64,000 bases of DNA from an uncultured Clostridia bacterium (lineage in GTDB: Bacteria > Bacillota > Clostridia > Christensenellales > UBA1242), in the NCBI GenBank assembly GCA_944380265.1, contig CALWGY010000003.1, positions 80,032-144,031 of the forward strand, read 5' to 3'. Positions 8,945 through 20,090 of the stretch are shown here, in pieces (within the stretch, counting starts at the first letter, position 1; each line of letters begins with the position of its first letter). The translations under genes and the position numbers were made by a program. The notes beneath the pieces were generated by a model that did no database searches, had not been told where the DNA came from, and worked only from the letters and a program-made list of their open reading frames with translations.

Positions 8945-11533
8945 TTAAATTTCGTCATCACCATCAACATTTTCGGTGCTGTTTGAATTTTCGGTTTCAT
9001 CTAAGCTAAGTTCAACTTCCGTTAAGTTTTGTGGGGTGTTGTTTTGCTTTGATTCTTCCAAACTTTCGGCAAGTTCTTGTTCTGCTTCTTCACTTGGAGT
9101 AACTGCAACGCAAACAATTTTTGCATCTTCGTTAAGTCTCATAACTTTAACACCTTTTGTGTTTCTGCCAATAATTGAAATTTCGCTTGCCTTAACTCTA
9201 ATTATTGTTCCATCATCGGCAATCATCATAACATCATCGGAATCGGTTACTTGTTTTAAGTTTACAAGTTTTCCAGTTTGTTCGTTAAACACGCCTGCTT
9301 TAATACCTTTTCCTGCTCTGCCTTGAATACGGTAATCTTCTTGCAAACTACGTTTTCCGTAACCATATTCGGAAACTGTTAGCATGTATGCATCTGGTTT
9401 TATAACCGACATATCAACAACATATTCATCATCATTAAGCCTTATGGATTTAACACCTTGTGTGTCACGACCCATAATTCTAACTGCGCGTTCGTTAAAC
9501 CTTATGCATTTTCCTTCCGAACTTGCAATGATAATTTCGTTGTTTCCATTTGTGATGTAAACAGAAATTAGTTCGTCGCCTTCAACAAGTTTAATTGCAA
9601 TTTTGCCAACCTTTCTAATACTTTCAAATTCGGTTATGTTGGTCTTTTTAATTAAACCTTTTTTGGTTGCCATAACCAAATATCCAATTGTGTCTTTTTT
9701 AACTGGAATTATGGTTGTAATTCTTTCTTGCGGGCTTAATTGCAACAAATTAACCATTGCTCTGCCTTTGCTTGTTCGTGGTGCTTCTGGAACTTCGTAG
9801 CCCTTAATTTTGTAAACTCTGCCAAATGTGCTAAAACACAACAAATCATCATGTGTTGATGTTGTGAAAATGCTTTCAACAAAATCTTCTTCTTTTGTGG
9901 TGTGTGCAATAATACCTTTTCCACCACGATGTTGACTTTTATATTCGCTAACTGGCATACGCTTAATGTAACCATCGTGTGTTAATGAAATAACAACATC
10001 TTCTTCTTCAATTAAGTCGGCAATGTCAATGTCGCCATAATCGGTTGAAATTTCCGATTTTCTTGGAACACCATATTTGCCTTTAATTGTTAATAGGTCG
10101 GTTTTAATTATGTTATATAGTTTTGCTTTATCACTTAAAATGCTTTGAAGTTCTTTAATTAAGTTGTGAACATCTTCCAAATCTTGTTTAAGTTTTTCAA
10201 CTTCCAAACCTGTTAGTCGTTGCAAACGCATTTCCAAAATTGCAACTGCTTGTTTTTCGGTTAACAAGAATTTTTCAATAAGTTTTTCTTGCGCTTCAAC
10301 TTTGTCGGCACTTTCCTTAATTGTTTTAATAACTTCATCAATGTTTGCCTGAGCAATAACCAAACCTTCCAAAATGTGTGCTTTTGCTTGTGCTTTGTCA
10401 AGGTCGAACTCAGTTCTTCTGGTTATAACTTCTTCTTGGAACAACAAATAGTTTTGCAAAATTTCCTTTAAATTTAAAACTTTTGGTGCATTGTTAACAA
10501 GTGCAAGCATAATAACACCAAAACTAATTTGAAGTTGTGTGTGTTTAAACAATGTGTTTAAAACCACTTGTGGGTTTGCATCACGTTTAACATCAATAAC
10601 AACTCGCATACCACTTCTGTCACTTTCTTCCTTAATATCACTAATGCCATCAATACGTTTGTTTTTAACCATGTCGGCAATTTGCATAATTAATTTTGCT
10701 TTGTTAACTTGATATGGAATTTCAGTTACAACAATTCTGTGTCTTGTTCCGTTGTTAAACTCTTCAATTTCGCACTTACTTCTAATTAAAAACGAACCTT
10801 TTCCTGTTCTGTATGCTTGCCTTATTCCTTGCCTTCCCATAATTATTCCTTTGGTTGGAAAATCTGGTGCAGGAATAATTTTCATAAGGTCATCAACATC
10901 CATTTCTGGGTTTTCAATTAATGCAACGCAACCATCAATAACTTCTGCCAAGTTGTGTGGTGGAATGTTTGTTGCCATGCCAACAGCAATACCATCGGAA
11001 CCATTAACTAGCAAGTTTGGAAAACGTGATGGCAAAACGGCAGGCTCAACTTCCGATTCATCAAAGTTTGAAACAAAGTTAACTGTGTTTTTATCAATGT
11101 CAGAAAGCATTTCCGATGCAACCTTGCTTAGTTTTGCTTCGGTGTAACGCATTGCTGCTGGTGGGTCGCCATCAACAGAACCAAAGTTTCCGTGTCCATC
11201 AACAAGTGGAGCATTAATTGTAAAATCTTGTGCAAGCCTTACAAGCGCATCGTAAACTGCGATGTCGCCATGTGGGTGATATTTACCAATAACGTCACCA
11301 ACAATTCTAGCACATTTTTTATATGACTTATCGTTAAACAAATTAAGTTCGCCCATTGCATACAAAATTCTTCTATGCACAGGTTTTAAACCATCTCTAA
11401 CATCTGGAATGGCACGACTAACGTTAACAGCCATTGCATACGACAAAAATGAATTTTCTAGTTCTTCCTTAATTTTAACATCTAACACTTTTGTTTTATC
11501 AACAATTTCTGGTTTATCTTTTTCGTTTTCCAT
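8945..11533 (-). CDS. gyrA: DNA gyrase subunit A
   Basis: GyrA is the breakage-reunion subunit of gyrase, which adds negative supercoils using ATP bound by GyrB. The 862-residue chain has the winged-helix region with the catalytic tyrosine (Tyr130 in AMRYTEAKL), the coiled-coil arm, the GyrA box QGRAGKG in the C-terminal beta-pinwheel domain, and an acidic tail (about 815-862) typical of regulatory tails. The quinolone pocket reads [12 protein letters not shown]: Ile91 stands where E. coli has Ser83. The gene follows gyrB by 91 bp in the same direction, with AAAGGAAA before the ATG, so gyrBA is an operon. It lies on the left of the origin, transcribed away from it. Confidence 0.98.
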   Translation of the reverse strand: MENEKDKPEIVDKTKVLDVKIKEELENSFLSYAMAVNVSRAIPDVRDGLKPVHRRILYAMGELNLFNDKSYKKCARIVGDVIGKYHPHGDIAVYDALVRLAQDFTINAPLVDGHGNFGSVDGDPPAAMRYTEAKLSKVASEMLSDIDKNTVNFVSNFDESEVEPAVLPSRFPNLLVNGSDGIAVGMATNIPPHNLAEVIDGCVALIENPEMDVDDLMKIIPAPDFPTKGIIMGRQGIRQAYRTGKGSFLIRSKCEIEEFNNGTRHRIVVTEIPYQVNKAKLIMQIADMVKNKRIDGISDIKEESDRSGMRVVIDVKRDANPQVVLNTLFKHTQLQISFGVIMLALVNNAPKVLNLKEILQNYLLFQEEVITRRTEFDLDKAQAKAHILEGLVIAQANIDEVIKTIKESADKVEAQEKLIEKFLLTEKQAVAILEMRLQRLTGLEVEKLKQDLEDVHNLIKELQSILSDKAKLYNIIKTDLLTIKGKYGVPRKSEISTDYGDIDIADLIEEEDVVISLTHDGYIKRMPVSEYKSQHRGGKGIIAHTTKEEDFVESIFTTSTHDDLLCFSTFGRVYKIKGYEVPEAPRTSKGRAMVNLLQLSPQERITTIIPVKKDTIGYLVMATKKGLIKKTNITEFESIRKVGKIAIKLVEGDELISVYITNGNNEIIIASSEGKCIRFNERAVRIMGRDTQGVKSIRLNDDEYVVDMSVIKPDAYMLTVSEYGYGKRSLQEDYRIQGRAGKGIKAGVFNEQTGKLVNLKQVTDSDDVMMIADDGTIIRVKASEISIIGRNTKGVKVMRLNEDAKIVCVAVTPSEEAEQELAESLEESKQNNTPQNLTEVELSLDETENSNSTENVDGDDEI

Positions 11534-11561
11534 AAAGATTTCCTTTTTAATTTTATTTGGT

Positions 11562-11594
11562 TTTTGACAAAAACTTGTTTTTATTTGTCAAAAT
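11562..11594. promoter_or_regulatory. Inverted repeat TTGACA-N16-TGTCAA between gyrB and gyrA
   Basis: Arms TTGACA (11564-11569) and TGTCAA (11586-11591) face each other over 16 bases, extended by T and A runs. The same arms and spacing recur at 32022-32049. It might be an operator or a stem in the intercistronic RNA. No -10 element fits well on the minus strand. Confidence 0.4.
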
Positions 11595-11624
11595 TTGCAA
11601 AGTTAAAGTTAAAAATTTGATTTA

Positions 11625-13589
<1,965 letters not shown>

Positions 13590-13633
13590 TTAGTGCATTT
13601 TTTTAACACCAAAGCAAACTTTAAACTGATTGT

Positions 13634-13642
13634 ATTATATCA
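13634..13642 (-). promoter_or_regulatory. Extended -10 promoter of gyrB
   Basis: On the minus strand the sequence TGATATAAT is a TGnTATAAT extended -10 element, 78 bp before the gyrB ATG. No good -35 is seen, as expected when the extension is present. Confidence 0.65.
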
Positions 13643-13679
13643 TAAAATATATTATAAGTATAGTAAATATTAGAAATTA

Positions 13680-13935
13680 TATATATAAATATATAATATA
13701 TATAATATAACTTAAAAAATAAGGCTGTATGACACAAAATTAAAACTAACGTGAGGATTGTTTAGATTTTTTGCTTTAAGTCAAAATTTGGAAATTTGGC
13801 GGTTATGTGGTGTTTGTGGGAAAGTTCTTAAAAAGTGTTTTCAAAATTTTTTAAAGTGTTTTTTGTAATATTAGTGAGGTTTACGGTGTGATTACATGGT
13901 TGTTTTCGTAATAAACCACTATGTGGTTTTTTATG
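13680..13935 (+). other. Intergenic region, G/T-rich, possible non-coding RNA
   Basis: The gap between gyrB and glmS is about 510 bp. After an AT-only stretch (13674-13710, with TATAAT-like words) comes about 200 bp with unusually many G on the plus strand and no open frame, ending in a hairpin AAACCAC-TAT-GTGGTTT followed by TTTA (13914-13934). That pattern would fit a rightward non-coding RNA with a terminator. I do not recognise 6S, RNase P, tmRNA or SRP RNA in it. Confidence 0.3.
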
Positions 13936-13970
13936 TTGTTTAATTTTTATAGAATTTAAAAATATAAAAC

Positions 13971-14002
13971 AAAAAACTTTATCATAACCGATAAAGTTTT
14001 TT
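13971..14002 (-). terminator. Terminator of glmS
   Basis: AAAAAACTTTATC (13971-13983) and GATAAAGTTTTTT (13990-14002) form a 13-bp stem with a 6-base loop. It lies 65 bp past the glmS stop and can work on both strands. Confidence 0.88.
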
Positions 14003-14066
14003 ATTGTTGTTTTCTTATTAATGGTTTTTATTTTCTTTTTAATATTTTTTACTTTTAAATTTTTAA

Positions 14067-15914
14067 TTATTCCACCGTAACACTTTTTGCCAAACTTCTT
14101 GGTTTGTCGGGGTTGTTGCCAACCGCCAAACTTGTGTGGTATGCAATTTGTTGCATGTAGGTTACCAAAACAAGTGGCATATAAAATTCTTCCACGCTTG
14201 GCAGTTTAACAAACTTAAAAAAGTTTGGTTGATTAATGTTAAACTGGCTAAACACAATAACTTTTCCGCCACGCGAAATAACTTCGTTAACATTGCTTAA
14301 TGTTTTTTCTTTTGTTAGTTCCTGTGTTATAAACGCAAAAACAAACTTTTCGCTATCAATTAACGAAATTGTGCCGTGCTTTAACTCTCCTGCTGGATAA
14401 GCTTCGCAATGAATGTAGGAAATTTCTTTAAGTTTTAAACCTGCTTCCTGTGCTGTGTAATAATCCATTCCCCTGCCAATCATGTAAACACTTAAACAGT
14501 TTTTTATGTTATTTGCAATTTCTTTGCAAATTGGTGCAATGTTGTTGTTTTTAATAACATTTGCAATTTGAATTAGTTTTTTGCTTTCTTCAAAAACAAG
14601 TTCTGGAACTTCTGTTTTAACCGCGTTTATGTAAGCACTAAGCAAATAAAACATTGTTACTTGGCAATTATATGCTTTTGTGCTGGCAACTGCAATTTCT
14701 GGCCCTGCACTGGTATACAAACAATAGTCAACTTCAAAACAAATGGAACTTGATTTAACATTTGTTATTGCCACTGTTTTTAAGCCATAAGCTTTACTCA
14801 TTTTAACTGCTTTAATTGTGTCGGCTGTTTCGCCACTTTGGCTAACAAAAATTGTTAATGTGTTTTTGTTTGGTTTAAAATTGTTATATCTAAACTCACT
14901 TGCAATTTCAACATCAGTTTTAATTCCGCAGTTTTCTTCAAACAATTTTTTACCAATTAAACCTGCATGATATGCTGTTCCGCACGCAATTATTAAAATG
15001 TTTTTTGTTTGTTTTATTAAACTTTTTGGAAGTTCTTTTCTAATTTTGTTAAAAGTGTTATATTCCGCCACCGTTTTTGTTATTGCGTTTGGAATTTCCA
15101 TAATTTCTTTTAACATAAAATGTGGGTAATTTCCAAGTTCGTTTGCACCAATTAAATTTGTTGGTTTTGTTTCCTTTAATTTAATTTCATTTTTATCTTT
15201 ATCAAAAATTGTAACGCAATTTTTTTCAACCACCGCAAAATTGTGGTTGTTTAAAACAAACAACTTTTCCGCTTTTGTTACTGCATTTAGGTCGGAACAC
15301 ACAACTCCAAAATTTTTGCCATATCCAACAACACAAGGGCTGTTAAGTTTTGCAACATAAATTTTGTTTGGGTCGGGTGCATAAATTATTGCAAGTGCAT
15401 AGCTTCCAATTAGCATGGAACAAACTTTTATTATTGTTTCCATAACATCGCCATTAAAATGTTTACTTAAAAGCATGGCAACAACTTCTGTGTCGGTGCA
15501 ACTTGAAAATTTTGTGCCAGTTAGTGTGTTTTTTAGTTCCAAATAGTTTTCAATAATTCCGTTGTGAACAACAATCCAATTTCCATTTTCGCTGTAATGT
15601 GGGTGTGCGTTTTCAACACTTGGTTTGCCATGTGTTGCCCAGCGCGTGTGACCAATTGCAATGCCACTTTTTGGGTTTAAGCAATTAAAAATTTTTTCTA
15701 GTTTGTTAATTTCTCCTTCTTCTTTAATAATGTTAAAACCATTTTTAAAAGTTTTTATGTTATTTGTAAAATTTTTAATGTTGTCATTTAGTTTAAAACT
15801 GTTGTTATAAAATGCTATTCCAGCAGAATCGTAACCCCTATATTCCAATTTTTTTATGCCTAACAAAGTTTCGTTTGTTGCGTTATATCCAACATAACCA
15901 TAAATTCCACACAT
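14067..15914 (-). CDS. glmS: Glutamine-fructose-6-phosphate aminotransferase
   Basis: GlmS makes glucosamine-6-phosphate from fructose-6-phosphate and glutamine, the first step towards UDP-GlcNAc for peptidoglycan. The 615-residue protein has the N-terminal glutamine amidotransferase domain with Cys2 as nucleophile (MCGIYGYVGY), the motifs RGYDSAGIA and GHTRWATHG, and two SIS domains (FVSQSGETADT in the first). It ends with the family C-terminus KSVTVE. Length is normal. The upstream gap is only 126 bp and shared with divergent recF. I see no glmS ribozyme in it (the ribozyme needs about 150 nt upstream of the start). Its place beside recF and gyrB at the origin is unusual. Confidence 0.96.
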   Translation of the reverse strand: MCGIYGYVGYNATNETLLGIKKLEYRGYDSAGIAFYNNSFKLNDNIKNFTNNIKTFKNGFNIIKEEGEINKLEKIFNCLNPKSGIAIGHTRWATHGKPSVENAHPHYSENGNWIVVHNGIIENYLELKNTLTGTKFSSCTDTEVVAMLLSKHFNGDVMETIIKVCSMLIGSYALAIIYAPDPNKIYVAKLNSPCVVGYGKNFGVVCSDLNAVTKAEKLFVLNNHNFAVVEKNCVTIFDKDKNEIKLKETKPTNLIGANELGNYPHFMLKEIMEIPNAITKTVAEYNTFNKIRKELPKSLIKQTKNILIIACGTAYHAGLIGKKLFEENCGIKTDVEIASEFRYNNFKPNKNTLTIFVSQSGETADTIKAVKMSKAYGLKTVAITNVKSSSICFEVDYCLYTSAGPEIAVASTKAYNCQVTMFYLLSAYINAVKTEVPELVFEESKKLIQIANVIKNNNIAPICKEIANNIKNCLSVYMIGRGMDYYTAQEAGLKLKEISYIHCEAYPAGELKHGTISLIDSEKFVFAFITQELTKEKTLSNVNEVISRGGKVIVFSQFNINQPNFFKFVKLPSVEEFYMPLVLVTYMQQIAYHTSLAVGNNPDKPRSLAKSVTVE

Positions 15915-16024
15915 ATTAAACTCCTAACAAAAAATTGTTATAGTTTTTTTTTGTTTAAAAACTATCACCATAATAGTTTTTATGTTTTTAAACTTTTTTT
16001 TGATTTTAATTTTGTGTGGTTTTT

Positions 16025-16032
16025 GATATAAT
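16025..16032 (+). promoter_or_regulatory. Extended -10 promoter of recF
   Basis: TGATATAAT (16024-16032, in the context TTTTTGATATAATG) is an extended -10 element. Transcription would begin about 16039, only two bases before the recF ATG, which predicts an almost leaderless message. Confidence 0.6.
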
Positions 16033-16040
16033 GAAGGTGT

Positions 16041-17123
16041 ATGGAAATAAAAAGTGTTCAACTAAAAAATTTTAGAAACTACACAAATGAAGTTGTTTTT
16101 TTTAATAAAAACCTAAATGTTTTGGAAGGAAAAAATGCCCAAGGAAAAACAAATTTGCTTGAAGCAGTTTTTTTGTGTGCAATTGGAAAAAGCCCACGCA
16201 CCAACAAAGAAAAAGAACTTATTAAATGGAACGAAAATTTAGGAAAAGTTACCATTGAATTTAACAAAATTTCCGGCAATAAAAAAATTGAAATATATTT
16301 GTTTTCAAACCAAAACAAAGCCGTTAAAATTAACGGCGTTCCAATTAAAAAACTTGGCGAACTTATGGGTGAACTTAATGCAATTTATTTTTCTCCTGAT
16401 GAATTAAAGTTGGTTAAAGATAGCCCAGATGAACGCAGGCGTTTTATGGATATTGACCTAAGCCAGTTTAACAAAAACTATTTTTACGCTTTAAACAAAT
16501 ACAACAAAATTTTAAATCAACGCAACAAACTTTTAAAGTCTGGAAACGAAAACAGCATTAAAGAAACAATTTCAATTTGGAACGAGCAATTAAGTGAACA
16601 AGCGTGCTTTATAATTTTAAAAAGACTTGAACTTATTGAACAATTAAAAGTTTTTGCAAAAAAAGCGCATTTTTATTTAACTGACAATGCGGAAGAAATG
16701 AATTTAAGTTATGTTGGTTTAACCGACACAAACAAAGAAACCTTAAAACAAAAATTGCTAAAACTTTATGATGAAAGTTTGGAAAAAGACTTAAACCTTG
16801 GTTACACCACTGTTGGCCCACACAGAGATGATATTAAAATTGTGGTTAACAACATTGACGTTAGGCATTTTGGAAGCCAAGGACAACAGCGAACCTGTGC
16901 CCTAAGTTTAAAACTTGCAGAACTTGAAATTTTTAAAACCAATTTGGGTGAATACCCTGTGCTTTTGTTAGATGATGTTTTAAGTGAATTAGATAAAACC
17001 AGACGAGAAAAACTTTTAACCATAATAAACAACTTTCAAACTTTGCTAACTTGCACGGAATATAACCTAAACATTCCAGCAAATGTTTTAAAAGTTAAAA
17101 GCGGAAGCATTGTTAAAAATTAA
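16041..17123 (+). CDS. recF: DNA replication and repair protein RecF
   Basis: RecF is an SMC-like ATPase that, with RecO and RecR, loads RecA at single-strand gaps. The 360-residue chain starts with the family pattern VQLKNFRNY, then Walker A EGKNAQGKTNLLEAV, the signature region FGSQGQQRTCALSLKLAE and Walker B VLLLDDVLSELD. Length is normal. AAGGTG lies just before the ATG, but the likely promoter overlaps it. Usually recF follows dnaN. Here it precedes dnaA by 86 bp, divergent from glmS. Confidence 0.95.
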   Translation: MEIKSVQLKNFRNYTNEVVFFNKNLNVLEGKNAQGKTNLLEAVFLCAIGKSPRTNKEKELIKWNENLGKVTIEFNKISGNKKIEIYLFSNQNKAVKINGVPIKKLGELMGELNAIYFSPDELKLVKDSPDERRRFMDIDLSQFNKNYFYALNKYNKILNQRNKLLKSGNENSIKETISIWNEQLSEQACFIILKRLELIEQLKVFAKKAHFYLTDNAEEMNLSYVGLTDTNKETLKQKLLKLYDESLEKDLNLGYTTVGPHRDDIKIVVNNIDVRHFGSQGQQRTCALSLKLAELEIFKTNLGEYPVLLLDDVLSELDKTRREKLLTIINNFQTLLTCTEYNLNIPANVLKVKSGSIVKN

Positions 17124-17146
17124 CACATGTGCGTTAACACTTTTAC

Positions 17147-17175
17147 TTTACAAATAAAATTTGTGCTTATATACT
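17147..17175 (+). promoter_or_regulatory. dnaA promoter
   Basis: TTTACA (17147-17152) and TATACT (17170-17175) with a 17-bp spacer lie 35 bp before the dnaA ATG. No DnaA box is seen in this gap. Confidence 0.75.
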
Positions 17176-17209
17176 AAATAAAGATAAATATTTAAAAAGG
17201 AAAATTTTA

Positions 17210-18553
17210 ATGTTAAAAATTGATGAAATTTGGCAAAAAACTTGTAACATTCTTCAACACGAAGTAACTGCTGTTTCATATGATTTGTGGATAAAAAGCC
17301 TTGAACCACTAGATTACACCGATGGCGTTTTATATTTGTCCACTTCAAGCGAAACCGCAAAACAACGTGTTTTAAAACTTCATGAACAACAAATTAAAAA
17401 TGCATTAACAGAAGTTGAACCAGAAATTAAAAACTTTGTTGTTTTGGATCCTGATGAAAAAGAAAATTATTTAAACAAACCAATTGAAACAAAACAAGAA
17501 GTTAACAAATTCACTCCACTTTGCAATTTTAATCCAAAATACACTTTTGATAATTTTGTTGTTGGAAACAGTAATAAATATGTTTATGCGGCAGCACGTG
17601 GTGTTGCTGAACACCCTTTTAACAAAATTAATCCATTGTTCATTTATGGTGGTGTTGGTCTTGGAAAAACTCATTTGTTGCATGCAATTGGAAACTACTT
17701 AACAAAAAACAATCCAGAACTTAAAGTTTTGTATGTTACTTGCGAAAAGTTTACACACGATTATGTTGAAAGTTTGAAAAGTTCAAAAGCACAAGCAAAC
17801 AGCGAATATCGTGAAAAATATAGAAGTGTTGATGTTTTGATGGTTGATGACATTCAATTTATTTCAAACAAAACCGGCACACAAGAAGAATTTTTCCACA
17901 CTTTTAATGACCTATATCAAAATCAAAAACAAATTATTATTGCTTCCGACCGCCACCCAAAAGAAATTGCAAGTTTGGAAGAACGTTTAAGAAGCAGGTT
18001 TAGCATGGGTCTTATGCAAGACATTCAAATTCCAGACTTTGAAACAAGGCTTGCAATTTTGCAAAAAAAGGCACAGCAAGAACATTACAGTGTTGATTAT
18101 GAAGTTATTAATTTTATTGCTGAAAAATGTGACACAAACATTAGAGAACTTGAAGGAATGCTTAGCAAAGTTTGTTTTTATGCAAGTTTGCTTGGAAAAC
18201 CAAGTGCAACCTTAGAAGATGTTAATGAAGCATTAAAAGACCAAATTTCAACAACAAAACAAAACCTAACTGCCGACCGCATTATTGATTGTGTTTGCAA
18301 ATATTTCAGCATTTCAAAAGATGACTTGATTGGAAAAAAGAAAAACAAAGAAATTGTTGAGCCACGTCAAATTTGCATGTATTTAATTTGCGAAATGTTA
18401 GACTTACCACTTGTTTCTGTTGGACAACTTTTTGGTGGACGTGACCACACAACAGTTATTCATGCACGAGAAAAAGTTTCGGAACTAATTAAAGAAAACA
18501 ACCGCATAAAAGTTACCGTTAACGATTTAAAAAGCATGGCAAACAGAACTTAA
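17210..18553 (+). CDS. dnaA: Chromosomal replication initiator DnaA
   Basis: DnaA binds DnaA boxes at oriC and melts the origin. The 447-residue protein has domain I at the N-terminus (IWQKTCNILQHEV), a short variable domain II, the AAA+ domain III (Walker A GGVGLGKTHLLHAIG around residue 147, Walker B VLMVDDIQF, arginine-rich sensor region LEERLRSRFSMGL) and the DNA-binding domain IV, whose signature is GGRDHTTVIHARE. AAAAAGGAAAA precedes the ATG. Domain II is short, giving a compact DnaA. It is followed by the probable origin and then dnaN, the standard order for that pair. Confidence 0.98.
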   Translation: MLKIDEIWQKTCNILQHEVTAVSYDLWIKSLEPLDYTDGVLYLSTSSETAKQRVLKLHEQQIKNALTEVEPEIKNFVVLDPDEKENYLNKPIETKQEVNKFTPLCNFNPKYTFDNFVVGNSNKYVYAAARGVAEHPFNKINPLFIYGGVGLGKTHLLHAIGNYLTKNNPELKVLYVTCEKFTHDYVESLKSSKAQANSEYREKYRSVDVLMVDDIQFISNKTGTQEEFFHTFNDLYQNQKQIIIASDRHPKEIASLEERLRSRFSMGLMQDIQIPDFETRLAILQKKAQQEHYSVDYEVINFIAEKCDTNIRELEGMLSKVCFYASLLGKPSATLEDVNEALKDQISTTKQNLTADRIIDCVCKYFSISKDDLIGKKKNKEIVEPRQICMYLICEMLDLPLVSVGQLFGGRDHTTVIHAREKVSELIKENNRIKVTVNDLKSMANRT

Positions 18554-18752
18554 ACACATTAAAATGTGAAAATGTTTATAACTTAACTAAGTTGTGCACC
18601 AAGTTGTGCACATCAAAAAAACAATATGTTGTGTTTAAAAAAACGAAATTTCGTTAAGCTTAACACTATATGGTGTGCTAAATAAAAGTTGTCCACATTT
18701 TCACACTGCTAATAATAATTATTGTTATTAAAAACAAAATAAATTAAATAAT
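18554..18752. other. Candidate origin of replication (oriC)
   Basis: The 214-bp dnaA-dnaN gap has three same-direction DnaA-box-like nonamers: TTGTGCACC (18592-18600), TTGTGCACA (18604-18612) and TTGTCCACA (18689-18697). All have TTG instead of the usual TTA. Between them are two palindromes, AACGAAATTTCGTT (18642-18655) and TTAAGCTTAA (18654-18663). Downstream of the last box comes an AT-rich tract with TAATAATAA (18710 onward), which fits DnaA-trio repeats and an unwinding element. Placement between dnaA and dnaN agrees with known Bacillota origins. Gyrase and glmS genes point leftward and the dnaA-parB genes rightward, away from it. Confidence 0.75.
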
Positions 18753-18767
18753 TTGGAGGATGAAAAA

Positions 18768-19868
18768 ATGAAACTAATTTGTGATGGACTAGACCTTAGC
18801 GATGCAGTTATGAAAGTTATTAAAGCAATAAGCCAAAAAACAACCAATCCAATTTTGGAAGGCATTAAACTTGTTGCAGAAGATGATTTTTTAACGCTTA
18901 GTGCAACCGACCTTGAACTTTCAATGGAAAAGAAAATTAAAGCAGAAATTTTTGTTGAAGGAGAAACAGTTGTTCCTGGTAAGTTTTTTGCAGAATACAT
19001 AAAAAAATTAACAAACGAACAAATTGAACTTAGTTCAAACGAAAAAAATATGCTAACCATAAAATACACCGACAGTTCTGGAAACATTCAAGCCCTTAGT
19101 GCAGAAGAATTTCCTGCAATTAAAACACTTGAAAATGCAGAATATTTTGAAATTACTTCAAAAGATTTAAAAGCATTAATAACAAAATCGGTTTTCTGCG
19201 TTGCTGTTGATGATAGCAGACCAATTTTGAAAGGTGTTTTATTTGAAATTTCAGATAAAAAAATTAAGGCTGTTGCCCTTGATGGTTATAGGCTTGCAAT
19301 GGTTAACAAAGAACTTAAAAACAACACAGCAGAATTTAGTTGCATAATTCCTGCAAGAAGTTTAAGTGAAATTAGCAAACTTTTGGATGACAGCGATGAA
19401 CTAATTAAAGTTTATGTTCAAAAAAATTATTTGATGGCGGAAATTGACGACACAAAAATTATAACAAGGCTGTTAGATGGTGACTTTATTAACTACAAAC
19501 AAATAATTCCAACCCAATTCACAACAGAAATAACCATTAACAAAGCGCAACTTGAAGATGGATTGGACAGAGCAAGTTTGTTAAGCCGAATTGACAAAAA
19601 CAATTTAGTTAAGTTTGATATAACCGAAAAACTTATGATGTTAAGCAGTAAAAGCGACATTGGCGACATTAAGGAAAACATAACAATTGCCCTAAACGGA
19701 AAGGATTTAACCATTGCGTTTAATGTTAGATATTTTAATGAAGCATTACGTGTTATTAATGATGAATTTATAAAATTAAGTTTCACAACACCAAGTGCTC
19801 CTTGCATTATTAAAAGCAGCGAAACTGATGAGTATGTTTATTTAATTTTGCCTGTTAGAGTTATTTAA
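18768..19868 (+). CDS. dnaN: DNA polymerase III beta subunit (sliding clamp)
   Basis: DnaN forms the ring-shaped dimer that tethers polymerase III and many repair enzymes to DNA. The 366-residue protein shows three repeated clamp folds, with the family patterns AISQKTTNPILEGI near the N-terminus, LLDGDFINYKQIIP in the middle and YLILPVRV at the C-terminus. GGAGGA (18755-18760) sits eight bases before the ATG at 18768. The frame could begin at a TTG at 18753, but that codon is part of the ribosome binding site. It lies directly after the candidate oriC and is followed by a strong terminator. Confidence 0.97.
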   Translation: MKLICDGLDLSDAVMKVIKAISQKTTNPILEGIKLVAEDDFLTLSATDLELSMEKKIKAEIFVEGETVVPGKFFAEYIKKLTNEQIELSSNEKNMLTIKYTDSSGNIQALSAEEFPAIKTLENAEYFEITSKDLKALITKSVFCVAVDDSRPILKGVLFEISDKKIKAVALDGYRLAMVNKELKNNTAEFSCIIPARSLSEISKLLDDSDELIKVYVQKNYLMAEIDDTKIITRLLDGDFINYKQIIPTQFTTEITINKAQLEDGLDRASLLSRIDKNNLVKFDITEKLMMLSSKSDIGDIKENITIALNGKDLTIAFNVRYFNEALRVINDEFIKLSFTTPSAPCIIKSSETDEYVYLILPVRVI

Positions 19869-19890
19869 TTTATTTGTTAAAAAACTAAAA

Positions 19891-19915
19891 AAGAGAAATT
19901 TGTTTCTCTTTTTTT
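19891..19915 (+). terminator. Terminator of dnaN
   Basis: AAGAGAAA (19891-19898) pairs with TTTCTCTT (19903-19910), followed by a T run. A second hairpin, AAAAGCAT/ATGCTTTT (19983-20006), overlaps the next promoter. Confidence 0.88.
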
Positions 19916-19990
19916 ATTGTATTTAATTTTATAAAAAAAATAAGAGTTAGTTTTTGCATAAAAAAATATTGTAAAAAAATTAAAAGCATA

Positions 19991-20019
19991 TTGAAAACAT
20001 GCTTTTTGTGTGATAAAAT
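19991..20019 (+). promoter_or_regulatory. Promoter of the GNAT gene at 20091
   Basis: TTGAAA (19991-19996) and TAAAAT (20014-20019) have a 17-bp spacer, with an extra TG before the -10. The 5' untranslated region would be about 65 bases. Confidence 0.65.
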
Positions 20020-20090
20020 TTTTAACGTTAAATTTTAAAATTTTAATTTATAGAAAAGTATAAAATAAAAAAATAAAAAAAAGGTTAAAA

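Noticed and set aside
15915..16040. glmS ribozyme
   Set aside because: The gap is too short and the conserved core was not recognisable.
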